Assembly: GCA_033439255.1 (NCBI GenBank)
Contig: CM065880.1
Coordinates: 3,038,001-3,102,000 of the forward strand
Origin: Hericium rajendrae
Lineage: Eukaryota > Basidiomycota > Agaricomycetes > Russulales > Hericiaceae
Reading direction: 5' to 3'
DNA length: 64,000 nt
Positions 31,942-44,400 of the stretch are shown here, in pieces. A model generated the notes under the pieces. That model searched no databases and had not been told where the DNA came from. It saw only the letters and a program-made list of their open reading frames with translations. The stretch's first letter is position 1, and the number at the start of each line of letters is the position of its first letter. A program made the position numbers and the translations under genes.

Positions 31942-34888
31942 CTCGAGTACCAGTACGCCTAGCAGCCTTCGTACGTTGTCTCCTTTTGTTGGGTGTCCAC
32001 CCGTTAGCTACGTACCTTTGCTCCTGCTTTCATTGTTATGCTTTTCTTGCTGTCGCGCTGTCGAATGTGTTATCAAATGTACTGGCCTCTGTATCCTCGC
32101 TTGCTTGCTTGCTGTGTTGTATCTTGTTTTCATCACGCATTGCTCTATCTCCATAGAATGCTACTCGATTGTATGTTCATACCATGCGTCGCACTTCGAA
32201 TCGACTGCCCGTGGCTGTAAAAGCCATGTGGATTTGGGGAATAGCTTGAGTATAGCTTGCAGCACCACGGCTTCATCAGTGGCTACAGGAAGCGGAATAC
32301 TATTAGTATTGTGCAAGTCGCTTTCGACATGCCAGGGGCAAAAACGTCGACGCGCATGAAGTCCGGGGTGAGACGACTGGTCGCAGTGGTAATGCTGCCG
32401 AGCAGGCGTCAGGAAAAACAACAGTGCGGATCCGGAAGTTTTTGACATCCTCGGTCGCAATTGCTTTAATGCGTGGTACGCAGGGCAAGATGACACAAGA
32501 ACATGTCGACATCGTGGATTGCGCCCTCGGTGGTTTTACAGTAAAATATTCCCGCTACCTTTAGATTCCCGCTACCTTTAGGTAGAGAGTCTTAGGGCCT
32601 ACTAACGTGTTTCACTTTTGGCGGAGGATTCTACTCTACGTTCATGACAATCGACTCCGCTCCGGCTAAGTGCGACGCAGCACCAGTGTCGAGCTCGTAC
32701 AAGTCGACGACTGTCAACTCAGATCGCCCGAGAAGTATGATTCGATTTCACAACATAGTACTTTCGACACCACTTTACATGTCTGCGAAACCTTACATTA
32801 TAGTGGTTGTCGACGGCGAAGATATCCCAGTCCGAAATCGAGCCCATTGAACTCCTTCACTCATGGCACGTGCTTCCGCGCGATGGCACACAAGACGGTC
32901 AAACGCGCGACGTGCTCTACACTCGTGGATTATTTTCGAGCAGATGGAATGGAAAGCAGAATTAGATACTTCAAATATTCTCTTTCAATGCAATCGGTGA
33001 CATGTGCAAAGTCGTATGCTTCAATGCGTGTCGACCAGAAGTGAGCTCAAGGGCTCAGGTAGCGGGCTTTGGCGCGAAGCCGGCGCCGTCGTTATTGTCT
33101 CTTCGCTAGCTCCGGGTGCGTTGTGTCAGGGAGGTTGTGACATTGGCTCTGATACCTCGATTTGGCTATACATGCGGCAGGGTTCTCGTGACAGCCGTTC
33201 TTGCGCTGAGCCTTTGGATGAAAGCAATGCGTAAAGCAACGGTCCTGCACGATTCTACAAATGGACGGCGCAAAGTGCGAAGGTCCTGGAAATAGAGCGC
33301 GTGATAAGATGAAACGAAGAAGATTGATAGAATGGCACCGAAGATAATTGGCTGTCGCCGTCCAGTGCGCCACTACGCCCGATCTGCTAAAGGGCCCGCT
33401 TAAGAAGATGAGCCATGTACATAACCACCAAAGAGTCCGAGTCCGAGTAGAAGCCGCCCGAAGGACTTCAGGAATACACGAAGTGTTATCAAATTCCAAA
33501 ATGGAACCGCACGGAGTACATGCAACGAACGAGCCTTCGACGGGGAACTCGGTAGTGGCATGTGAGTGTGGCTGCAGCGATGCAGCCCCATGATACAAAC
33601 TTACAGTAGAACATCACTACTTTGTGTCTGCTTCGAAAACGACAGCCAGCACACTTATGAACCAAAATACAGGGCAGGTCATTTTGCGTGCTGTCGCAGG
33701 GATCGAGTTGGACGTTGAGAGATGAGGCCTTGAGGACAGAGATAGACGGGGACAGACGGGGACGTCGGGGTTTCGCGTGGCTGACGTAATGACGCATTGA
33801 CACCGAATCGCTGGAATCAACACGTCGGTTGCTCTGACTCTCGCTCTCCTCCCATCTGCTGCCACCGTTGTGGCAGCATCTCCAGACTCTTGAGACGGAC
33901 GCTTCTGATTCAATGAGCTATTCAATGGGTGACTTCCCGTAGCCATCTGGAATGGTTTGCAGAATAGATTTTGGCCGCATTTGGTTTGCCGAATGATGGC
34001 CGAGAGCCAACCAAGCCTTTGGGTCACAAAACGGCATTTCCAGATGTCGAGTCTGAAGGAGGGGAGTCCCCCCCTCTTCCAGAGCGATATCTGTATCAGT
34101 ATAGATATTTTACTCTCCGCCAACCCTCCGCTCGCGCATTTGGCCTCTGTGTCAATGCTCAGCTCTTACTCCGCCTCTCTCCGCTCTGCACATCTGTATC
34201 TTGGCTCAGACACTGCGACTGCGTACGGGCTGCAACTGCTCTAACAATAAATTCCACTTCTCGTTCGAAGCCCGCACTAGTTATCTGCACGCAATCCAGA
34301 TCCTGCGGGAAGTCATCCATTCTATCTGCATCGTGGTAAGCTTGTAACATATCTCTACATCGAACTGACGTTTTTCGCGAGCATTTGCCAGCACGCCACT
34401 TTCCGGGTACACGTACCCCATATTAGCCTTGCTCAGTGCTGGTCTCGCACCTGGCATTCAACATGCTTCTGCAAGCAGCCAAAGATGGGCCATTTGTAGC
34501 TCTGTACTCTGAACTGAGGTTGTCGCCATAGGGTCAAGCATTTTCTAATATTTCTACGACATATAATGGCACGATGCGGGAGATCCCGGACATTGACAGC
34601 GTTATCCTAGGATTCTGGGCCCGCCGCAAACTCACCAGTACCATCCTAGTACCGTAGACGGCATAATTGTCTCCGCTGTGCCATCATGGATCGTATGTGG
34701 TTCTGTCCCTTCTCGGCCCTTTTCGAGTCGCGGTCAATGTTTGCATGCAGCTTGAAATACCAAGGCAGAGACAGTACAAATACCATGTCTTCGTCAGTCT
34801 ATCAGAGCTTGCAGGGACAGAACCCGCGGTATCTGACGCAGAAGTGCCTCGCCACCTGCAGTTCTCGACTTTCACTTCCGTATTAACC
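31942..34888. other. No recognisable gene between family copies 1 and 2
   Basis: This holds the 3' flank of copy 1, then short overlapping frames without domains. A 168-codon minus frame at 33617-34123 has no protein-like features. Confidence 0.45.
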
Positions 34889-35331
34889 ATGCCCTCGCTC
34901 TCCGTGACTGGCTTCCCGCCCTTCGTCCCCCTCATACTCTTCCTCGCTCGCCATCTCGCCTCATTTGCGCTTGCTGCTCCCAGCAACCCTGACACCTCCG
35001 CGTCCGTATCCCACGTCCCATCTTTCAGGATTGTCATCATCGGCATAACAGGATTTTGTGAGTGGCTCGCCATGCCGCGACCCACGCCACTCTCATCGCT
35101 GACAGTTTCTTTGCCCCAGTGACGCTCATTGCCTTGATTTTTGGGCTACCGCATATTATGCGACGCCGAGCCACGCGATCTCAAGAAGCGTTCGAGCTCA
35201 CAAGCTTGCGCAGAAATGCAGATTCGTTACAGCGAAGGCGCCATGACATCAGTGGTGCGCGCTTGAGTGTACCGCGGCCATCAGCGGGCCTGCAAGGCAG
35301 CACGTTGTCTCCAGTGGACAGCGCTGTATAA
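34889..35331 (+). CDS. Family copy 2: signal-peptide / single-span membrane protein (126 aa to first stop)
   Basis: Exons 34889-35057 (169 nt, same as copies 3 and 5) and 35120-35331 are joined by a phase-1 intron (GTGAGT donor, CCAG acceptor). The signal peptide ends FALAAP; about 16 Ser/Thr-rich lumenal residues follow, then a span (FRIVIIGITGF / LTLIALIFGL), then MRRRATR. The tail stops at TAA (35329-35331), but the same frame stays open for 74 more codons to a TGA at 35554-35556. That stretch contains LTADMADVIRTHGGALAG, which recalls the LTDTMLAERAF and Ala/Gly tail of copy 1. The TAA may be a recent nonsense change, or the added part a remnant. Confidence 0.65.
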
Positions 35332-35556
35332 ATGCACCCTTCCCCTGTCACGAACGGCGACAGCCGTCCTATTCCAAGACCTGTTCTCGCACCTCCTGCC
35401 CCTGCTCTCACGGCCGATATGGCCGATGTTATCCGCACGCACGGAGGAGCGCTCGCTGGAGTAGATGCTGCGACCGGGCAGCCGATTGCGACATCATCCC
35501 GCCTCGTCTCCAGCACTGAAGTGTTGTCAGACGTTACGCAGTCGTCTACGCTATGA
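35332..35556 (+). pseudogene. In-frame continuation of copy 2 after its TAA stop
   Basis: This 74-codon frame follows directly, in phase, after the stop of copy 2. It is Ala/Pro/Ser-rich like the family tails. No intron with proper borders removes the stop: a GTATAA donor with a CCAAG acceptor gives 53 nt and breaks the frame. It would be translated only by read-through or from another allele. Confidence 0.4.
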
Positions 35557-36906
35557 TAGCTAGCGGCGCTCCCCATTGCCTCCCCCACAAACTTTCGCCG
35601 TTACAGACCGGTCTTTACGCTCTACATCTTGCAGCCTTTACATGGGCTTGGCTTTGTTCTGACACGTGTATCAGTTCAGCCATGTCCGTATCTGTTTTTT
35701 TGGCAGCACTTCTACAGCATCCTATCTGACTTCGCAGTAATGCAATGCCTTAGCAGAGCCTTGCTTCATCCGGCTCGGGAGTGCCTTCCAGACGTCGAAG
35801 GATGAGAGGATCGACCGAGACCTATGTATATATGTAAGGCAGTCCTTCATCTCCATCCTCAGCACCCACTCGTGTGGTGGTCATGCACTTAAGTACCGTT
35901 GAGTCCCATCCCACTTATGAAAGTTAATAGACTGCTGATGATGCCCACCATTCTTTTCCTAGAGGTTGTATGGCCCGGCCACAAGGACGTGCCTGGATCA
36001 ATCATGCCGCCGCGGCCCTAATCAACTCGATAAGTACGCCAGGTCGAGCTGTGGACGCGTGTGAGTGGTGATCGATTGATCTGGGTGAGTGGGTCGAAGA
36101 GAACCGCACAGCTGACGTAGCAAGGAGAACGGAACGTCGCATAGATCCGATCTCGGGCACCCCAATAGCATAGGAGGCCCGCTGGTTCCTCCGAGGCTTA
36201 GCGGAGACGGCGGATTTGACAGAACTGACAGAAACTGACCGAAATTCGGTCTTCTGATCCAGATGCAGCCGCCATCTCGTGGGCACCCACTCCGGCTCGT
36301 GACCAAAGAACGCCACTGCGAGCCTGAGAGCGTCAAGGGTCTCCAAGCCTCGAGGCGGTCTATGCGCTGTTCTGATGCAGACACATGCACCCGCCGAATC
36401 TCAAGACTGGTTCCGAACGCTGAAGCTTCGAATGTGCAAATGCTGCTGTGTTCGTCTCAAGTCGCACCACTGCCCGGCCGTGCGCCGGCGGGCCCGGGGC
36501 TGCCTTAGATTTTTTGCGTCGACGTCCTGTTTTGATGACGCACATGCCACTGCAAACCTCTAACAAAGGTCGAGCTCGTTGTAAACCGCAGCTTATCTTC
36601 CAAACATGTTCGTCCGAAGCTTATGTTCTTGCATTAAGGACGATGCTCACATTGTGCCATAGTACGGATCCTTGCGCGTCGCGTCGCATCGCGGCCGGGT
36701 CTAACTGTATGCAGGAAAGTCGGAGGAAGAGGGCGCAGAAGCCGATGACGGGATAGAGTATTGATGGGAGCTCGGAGGGAGGGCCTGGTAAGTAATTGGA
36801 AGCTCCATGACAGCGACATGGACCGAAGGTAACACCGCCACTGACTGAGCACGCTTCTCGAATTCTTTCAGTCCATCTTCCCCCTTAATGCAGCGCGGAC
36901 GGCTCA
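35557..36906. other. No recognisable gene between copies 2 and 3
   Basis: Short overlapping frames only, on both strands, without a domain or splice-linked exons. Confidence 0.45.
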
Positions 36907-36912
36907 TATAAA
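36907..36912 (+). promoter_or_regulatory. TATA box of family copy 3
   Basis: TCATATAAATGTG lies 90 bases before the start codon. Nearly the same string precedes the small membrane protein gene at 50022 by a similar distance. Confidence 0.55.
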
Positions 36913-36997
36913 TGTGCGACCAGTCCTATGAGGCAAGCGACCGACCGCTGCAGAGCCTTGCGCACTTACCTCGCCCCTTGTCTCCACATCTACAGCC

Positions 36998-37484
36998 ATG
37001 CCTTCATCCCTCCGTCTTCTCGATCCGGCCCTTTGCCTCACCCTTCTCATTCTCAAGCTCACGATGCTCCGCCCTGTCGTCGCTGCCCCGGTCGACAGCG
37101 GCGCGGCCTTGGACCCTACGTCTGTGCCCGACGCACGCGTGATAGTGGTTTCTGTACTCGGCTTTCGTGAGTGACTCCTAGACCAGACCACAGCCCCGCC
37201 ACAGCCATCTCACGCGCACGTTGACAGTTATCTTCGTCGGCCTAAATGCTGCAATCTTCGTCGTCGCACGCCGTCGCAAGTTGGCTGCGCGCGCCTTCCC
37301 CCGCAGTGCCGCGCGCCCCCTCGCGGTGGCCGCGCCTACCATCCGTGCGCCCGGCGCAGTCGTTTATAACCATGGCCGCGGCTTCATCGCGTCCATGACG
37401 CGTCCCACGCCATCTGCGTCTGCGTCTGGCGAGCAAACGCGTGGCATTCGTGACGTGCACTTCGCGCTTGATATGACAGTGTGA
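36998..37484 (+). CDS. Family copy 3: signal-peptide / single-span membrane protein (141 aa)
   Basis: Exons 36998-37166 (169 nt) and 37228-37484 are joined at a phase-1 intron of 61 nt. The signal peptide ends PVVAAP, the lumenal part is about 17 residues, and the span (VIVVSVLGF / LIFVGLNAAIFVVA) is followed by RRRK. The Arg/Ala-rich tail of about 70 residues has AVVYNHGRGFIASMTRPTPS. A diverged DNA copy of this tail survives at 55442-55609, so copy 3 has or had a paralogue across the transposon-rich centre. No enzymatic motif is seen. Confidence 0.72.
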
Positions 37485-39203
37485 GCGCTGCAATGTCCGC
37501 GTAGCCTGCACTGCTATCCCGCAACAACGGTACGTGCTCTCGTTCTGCGTGAAATCGTATTTTCAATTCTTTGTTCGCGATAAGGTGAGGATGCGATTAC
37601 TGTCGGTTCGGTTCGCCTTCAAACCCAATTCCTGTATCTCGTTTCTTGCCTCTTGTCGCTTTCTTGCTGTTGAACCTGGTAGTTTTTTTTTGTTGTAACT
37701 TTTCTTGCTGCAATTATCCTAGGTAACTCGTCCTGTCTCTGTCTCCGTTGAACCTGTTATAAGTGTAGTTAGTCCTCGGTAGTCGAATATCATAGAAATG
37801 CTCGCTCGCACAAACCTTTCTCCCGAATGCAAGCCGCGTACTCCTCGGTCTATGCCCACATCAGTCCCAATGTAGTTATGGACGTACGCTTAAGCGCCTC
37901 ATCAATACCCATCCTGGTAACACACGCGATACTGGACAGCGCGGTGCTTCTCTGCCCCGTGGATGACAGTGATTAAGTCCTCCTGCGCGGCTTCCCCGAA
38001 CATGTCGGGTGCGCACAAGAGCAGTTTCGCATTCCGGAAGCAGGGCGTAAATGTCATGCGGATGAGCTGCGATGGAGGGGCGAGAGTCTAAGTGCTGTGG
38101 ATCCGCTGATGAACGGGCACCTGCGCGCTCGCTCGACGCTATCTGATCACGGTTTCGTCAAATTGTGCATAACAGACTGTAAGTCCTATCTTAGAGAACA
38201 ACGCATGCTGCCCGCGCCAGCCTGTGAAAGGTTGAGGCTCGGATATCGCGGTCTTGATAGGAGACACGGCGACTGACCTAGTAAGTACCGTACTGTGCCA
38301 TGAGACGACATCAACATAAGTATTCCTGCCCGCCTCTCAAATTTTGTTTTTTCCAGAGACGCTGTTTCCCTATCGCTGGTGCAATGCGCGGAGATAATCT
38401 CGCGATACGTGGATCGATGCCAAAGAAAAGCCAGCCAGGAAACCGTCGGGCGGCTTAGCAAACCAAATACTGACCAACGCGTCGGCACAGCCCGGCGCCT
38501 CTCGGCATCTGCCTGTGGCCCACAATATCCCTCGCACAAAGACCACATCGGCCAGCGCTCGCTTTCCAGCTTTCGTTCATCTTTTCTCACATCCGACGCA
38601 CACAGAACGAGCCATGTGGAGACAAGTCATTGATTACAAGGCAGCCTTCCTGGCTGCCCTGGCCCGTCGCTATCGGTGGTGTCGAAGACTTTTCCAATGA
38701 TGCCTCGGATCTCTGACGGCTGCGATCTTATCTCTCCAAAACGCAACGCGCAGGCCGCGTGTTGCGCTTCGCCCGCAGACTCAACTGGTGGCGTCATCGA
38801 TTTTCATACGCTCAGATAACTCCATCGAGGCGATTTGCCTTTGGCCGATGCTCCGAAGAGACAGCGTACCGGGACGGGTGCGTCATTGTAACGCACCGCC
38901 CACGCCTGTCTTTTGGTCAGTCTAACAGAGCCTCCTGGTCTACAGAATAACATACTGACAGAAATAACACAAATAGGCTCGACGCGAGAATCGAAAAGAT
39001 TTCACTGACGCTGTGCTCATTCATTGTCCGCGAGCGGTCAGGAAAGTGTTCCGGATCCTCAACTCACCAGTACGTTGTAGCCTGAGTGCTTACTTTGTCT
39101 CTGCAGCTACAACTCATCTCCCGACCCTTGCCTTGAGTATTCCTTAAATACGACGTCATGGAACCGTACCAGTATTCCCTTTTGCACCTCGCATTTAGTT
39201 ACA
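37485..39203. other. No recognisable gene between copies 3 and 4
   Basis: This holds the T-rich 3' flank of copy 3, then short frames. A CCTTAAATAC box lies about 60 bases before copy 4. Confidence 0.45.
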
Positions 39204-39748
39204 ATGTCTCCCTTCTGCCTTCCCGTCGTTCTATTGTCCCTGCTCTATCCTGGCCTCACCACCATCCTTGCGGTTGCAGCACCCATCAATCGCCACATCG
39301 ACCTACAAAACCCCACGCACGTCCGAAACATCTCCATCTTCGTCGGCTCGATCGGGTTCTCGAGTGCGTGATTCGCTGCTGCATACTCACTCACGCTAAC
39401 TTTCACGCAGTCCTCTTCGTCGTGAGCATGCTCGCATTTTTGCGCGTGACCGCGCAGACCCGCCACACGAGCCACTCTCCCGACATCCACCTTCCGCCAT
39501 ACCATACCGTGCGCACCACACGCACCCAGGCTCACGCGGTCGCCCTCCGCGCGCACCCCGATCCGTCCGCGAGCGCGCTCTTCGAGCCGTCCGTCGCCGT
39601 CGAGGTGGAGGTCGTGGAGCTCGCGCCGCTGCGAGCGGCACATACGGCGGACCAGGTGCGCCGGCACGTGTACGATGCGTCGTCGGGATCGGAGTCGAGC
39701 GTAGAGGTCGCGTTGAAGGTGAAGGCTCCAAAGTGCGTGACGAGCTAG
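39204..39748 (+). CDS. Family copy 4: signal-peptide / single-span membrane protein (165 aa)
   Basis: Exons 39204-39363 (160 nt) and 39411-39748 are joined at a phase-1 intron of 47 nt (GTGCGT donor, CGCTAAC branch). The signal peptide ends AVAAP. The lumenal part (INRHIDLQNPTHVRN) includes a possible N-glycosylation site (NIS) close to the membrane. The span is at about 43-64, and the basic flank is weaker than in the others (LRVTAQTRHT). The tail is His/Thr-rich, then acidic with repeated Val-Glu, then TADQVRRHVYDASSGSESS. That last block is shared with copy 5 on the opposite strand 18 kb away, making these two the closest pair. Confidence 0.72.
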
Positions 39749-41080
39749 TCACGAAAAGGATTGAAAATCTCATATCATTTCTGGTGAGTGCGCTACACGT
39801 CGCGGGTTCATGCTGGACCTTGGATCGAGGCTGACGCTTCACACTCGGCAGACTAGCATCTGCTCACTGACCTCCTTTTCTCAAGCTTCACATCTATTTT
39901 ACTCTGTCTATTCTTCATTGTTTTGTTGTCTCGATCTGTGTTCTTTTAGTGTTGCTTGATCGACCCGTAGTCTGACACGGGGTCACACTGTATCTGCCTC
40001 TTCTGTTGTAGCTCTCACATCCCCCGTCCCATAACTGTACCTACTATCTCTCGCAACGGACCACCATACCATCTATTGCAACCGTCCTCGTTTGGCACTC
40101 TGCTGTCCAACTTAGAATGAATAAAAGCCTGTCCAGTTTAACGACGCTGACAGATGCCCGTTTTCGTGGCCAGTAACACTCTATTCCCGTTATCACAGTG
40201 ACTCACCCTGGAACAAGGTCTCGAGAGATCTTATGCTTGTCACGCAAATACGTGTATGATGTCTCAACAATCCCACTGATCATCGTTCCATTTCACACAC
40301 AATGCATGAGATGTACTTGATGACGCCGTCCCGCCCTCCACGATGCGCGTGCGCTTTCATGACTCACAGTGGCTCACCGTTCCCTAAAGCGTGGCCTGCC
40401 ATGAGGCTGTGGATGCAGCCTGTCATGCGAGTCACCTGGGCGGAGGTACGTTACCTGTCCTTTCGCCATATCCGGGAATTCCTTACGAACAACGTGGCCA
40501 ACCGCGAGGCAAGGACGGCGCAAAGAGGCGTCCATTTGGAGTACAAGGCACCGGCGTCGCTCGGTCCTTGCGGCGTGCCGCATGGGTCGAGAACTTGAAG
40601 CCTAAACACCAAAATTGATCGCGCATGCTCGGTGCAGAGATACGACTCATGCTGATGTTGCGGAGCTCTCAACGCGGACCCAGTCATCGTGCTTCATGGC
40701 CGAAAATTGAGTGCACAGGCTGGCGCGTCGAGCCGAGGCGTCGAGGGCGGGGCCCCGCGCCCCGGATATCGGATCAGGATCTGCATCGTGTTCCTCGGAT
40801 CTGCGTGCTTCCATTTCCTCGGCCCCAGGCCTCGACGGATCAGATCTCAGATATCGAGGCACGCGAGCACGAGATCCGCTCCGACGATTAGATAAGACAA
40901 GCATAAAGCAAAGTGACACAGCGCGTGGCCGCAAGAGCGCACAACGACAACGACGATGAGAAGCCCAAATGGCTGACAAGTGTAACTCTTGCATTGGCTG
41001 CCACACCTTGTGGAGGAACGTGCTGCGGGCAGCACCGGGCCACCTACAAACATGACCCTACGCCCTGGGATCCTAGGCAA
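39749..41080. other. No recognisable gene between copy 4 and the transposon
   Basis: Short overlapping frames only. Sequence up to the TA at 41081 looks like ordinary intergenic DNA. Confidence 0.45.
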
Positions 41081-41082
41081 TA

Positions 41083-41107
41083 CTGTACCAATACGGTCGT
41101 AGGCTCA
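41083..41107 (+). repeat. Left terminal inverted repeat
   Basis: This is a perfect 25-base match, inverted, to 45633-45657. It is followed by three to four TAGGCTC-like subterminal units up to about 41200. Confidence 0.92.
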
Positions 41108-41430
41108 CTGGGTGAAGACTGTGACCAAAATATACGTAGGCTCATATGGGGCATTAGGCTCGGTGAGCATTGTGACATGTGACACAAATAAAATAGGCTC
41201 CCAAAGAGCCATTTTGTGAAAGTACGAGCATGAAAAACATAAGTACTCGGCACTGAAACAGGCAGACTGATGTTGTCTCATTGTGCACGATTTACCACTG
41301 AGCTATCAGGCCATAAATGTAGCGCACTTCTTAAATAAGTCGACGCGCGCATTGCGACGGCATTCACGCTGAGGATCCCGGCGAGCTCCAAGCTTTTGCT
41401 CACTCGTCCATCTGCGGTTCAAACGAGATC

Positions 41431-44400
41431 ATGTCAGAGCTCGTACCAGTGAGCTATGCTTCCGTTCCCGAGTCACTTATCGGGACATTTTTGCCTCCGC
41501 TGTCGATCTCCATTACTGCTCTCCTTAATTTCGATCTTCCTCCGCTCTCGAAAGCCGAAAACCCCTCCCTTGATGACCATGCCTCCTTCTCACATGCCCC
41601 CAATCCCGAGGTCCTTACCAACAATCTCCTCCGAGACATCATACCGCCAACCGTCGATACCATTGATAAACTTCGCCTAGACTGCGTGGGGTCCAAGCGT
41701 CCGGTGAAATCCATCACTGTCGATGGTCATCACTTACCTATCGTGGCACTCGATGTCTGGACAAGCCTTGCCCAGGTCCACAGCGTCCGACAGCATTGGC
41801 AGAATGCTGACCGATGGACGAAGAATCAAGAACGGCATTCAGTCGAGCACCGCGCAACGAGCGACGCAATTCATCGCCAGCTCCGGCTGACAGCATGGGG
41901 GGGCCGTTTTCAGGGCTTTGAATCATCAGGCCCATTGGTGATCATGGCATCCTACACCTCCAATCACTGGCTCAGTGACATTCATGTCAGTCAGATGGGA
42001 CAACTTCTTACTTACCGGTTGGCCGATTGCCCTAGGCTCATGGACTCGGTATCAATCCTGGACCCATACTTCACAGATGTCCTGCTGAAGGATCAGGCTT
42101 TGGGCTTCTCGCACATTTGGGTCAGGTGAATCGGGGAAGATCTGACAAGTGGACTCCGTAAGCATGTTCTCGGTACCCTACTCGTCAACGGCAATCACTG
42201 GATTGCTTATCTCGTTGACTTTGAATGCGGACGCCTTGCATTTGGCGACTCCTTTCATATCGGACCTCCCAAGGCTGTGGTCGACACCTTCCTGTCGTGG
42301 ATTAAATCAATTTCGGGCAAGAACATGCATGTCGACAAGCTTACCTGTGCTCGTCAGACTGACGGGTACTCATGTGCTATCCTCGCATTCAATGCAATCG
42401 AACACTTCCTTGATGCGAAGAAGTACCCAGTGCTGGATGGAGGGAAGTCCATTGGTTTGTCGAGGCTGCAAAAGATGAAAGAGGCATTAGCGGGACATCT
42501 GAACGCAGTGCGTCTTACCTACAAGTCTGTATTTATGTTCCTTTACTAACTTCCCTACTTTATCAGCCGGTGCTTGCCCCTGCCATGTCGCACAGATCCA
42601 ACTGCGAGGAAAATGCTATGGAACAAATATCTGATCAACCAGATGTACAGTCAGACACCCTAACACTTACCGATGACAAGCAACCAGTTACGACACACCG
42701 TAACAACTCGCTTTCGTCAGTGACCATTCCTGTCGCTCATGACGTTGCCTCCACGTCGTCTGCCAACAAGGACGATGTGACACCTGAGTCACTGGCCAAA
42801 GAAGATGATGTTGCGTCACCTGCCAGTGGTGTCAGCACGGTTGCGCCGCTCGTTCTTGTCAATGATGTACAACCCACGGATCTGCATCCCAATACCCCGG
42901 GCTCATTGATCCATAAGAATCCGAAGGCAGACCAGGATGAGTCCTCGGATTTGGAATATGGATCAGGAAGCACCAGCGACGATAGCGATGGCCAGGTTAC
43001 TGATGCCCATGATGATGCCCGTGATGTTCAAAAACACAGCGCCAAGCGCATAACTGACTTCTTTCGACCGCTAACAGGTGCCGAGAAGGAAGAATGGGAT
43101 CTGAAGAGACGTAATGAGATGAGGAAGATCCGTGAGCAGGACGAGGAGAAAAAGGATGAGCTGATTGAGGAGGAAGAACATAACAAATGCAAGAAGCTAT
43201 TGAAGAAATGAAAACGTCAAAATGGCCGCAAGACAAAGGAGAGAACGAGGCGCAAGTTGAAAGAAATTGAGGACGGGATCCGTGATGCCGATGGGAAGAT
43301 GCGCAAGAAGCGAAAGGTCTGCTTCCTTTACGATTGATGCATGATGCTCGGGTTGCTGACATGTATCGATGTAGGTGATTTCAGTCGAGCTTGACGGCAA
43401 TCAGAACATGAGCACGGCACCTTCGAACGACGTTGCGGAGGCATCTCGTCCTTTTCGGCAGTTTAAGAACGAACATGAGCGTGATCCAAGAGGCCGAAAG
43501 CTGGTTCACGCACCTCAGAAGGCAAAGCGCACCAACTGGCAGGCACCGTTCCTGTGGTCGCAGATCGAGGCAGCAACAAAGAAGGTTGGCTGGCCATACG
43601 GCGCAACTGACATCGTCAAGGAACTTCAGCATCGTGATCAACGAGTCTTTGCACACCTGTATTCCCAGACTCTGAGGCGATGGTTTTACCAACCACACGA
43701 AAAGGGAAAGATCTGGTCGAAGGCTACATTGGAGCGTGTAGCTAATGGAAACAAGCCACGGACGACTGATAATGGCCTAGGCGTGTTGGTGAGACAGATT
43801 CCTCGGGACATTCAGTTCACTTTAGACTTACTGTTTTTCCCCTCTAGAAACCGTATCCAGATCTCGTCGCTGCAATCATGGAGAAACTCAAGCGTACCAG
43901 ACAGATCGGGGTTGCGCTACTGTTGGACGACGTCAGCGCGATCATGATATCAATGCTCAGGCAATACGCACCTGAGCTCTTCACAAACATCGCTAGCGAC
44001 GGAAGCATCTTCCGTTGTTCAATCTCCTTTGTGCGAAAGTTCCTGGAGAGACAAAATTGGTCCCTGCGCAGTGCAACAAAAGCCGCCCAGAAGATTCCAC
44101 CGAACGCACAGGACCAAATGCGAAGGTCGTTCTTGCGGCAGGCCCTTGCAATTCGTGATGATGGTGTAAAAGACTACCTAAGGGCAAACACAGATCAGAC
44201 AAACTCACCATTCGGACAAGGATCAAAGGTGACTTACAATGAAAAAGGAGTGACACAGGTTGCGGTGGTGGGAACAGAAGAGAAACGCGCGTTCACATTG
44301 GTCGTTGGCGTTACGGCGTCTGGAGAAGCATTGCCATTTCAGGCGATCTACAAGGGAAAGACTGATCAGTCCCTTCCCGTCGAGCAACCGACTAACAGCA

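Noticed and set aside
33617-34123. 168-codon minus frame as a gene
   Set aside because: No domain, no splice context and chance-like composition; overlapping frames are equally open.
34201-34275. Possible tRNA with TGGCTCAG and GTTCGAA
   Set aside because: The spacing is too long, and the T-arm and acceptor stem do not pair.
41288-41330. tRNA-like A box (TAGCTCAGTGGTA) on the minus strand inside the transposon
   Set aside because: No matching B box at the right distance and no acceptor-stem pairing; probably chance or a very old relic.
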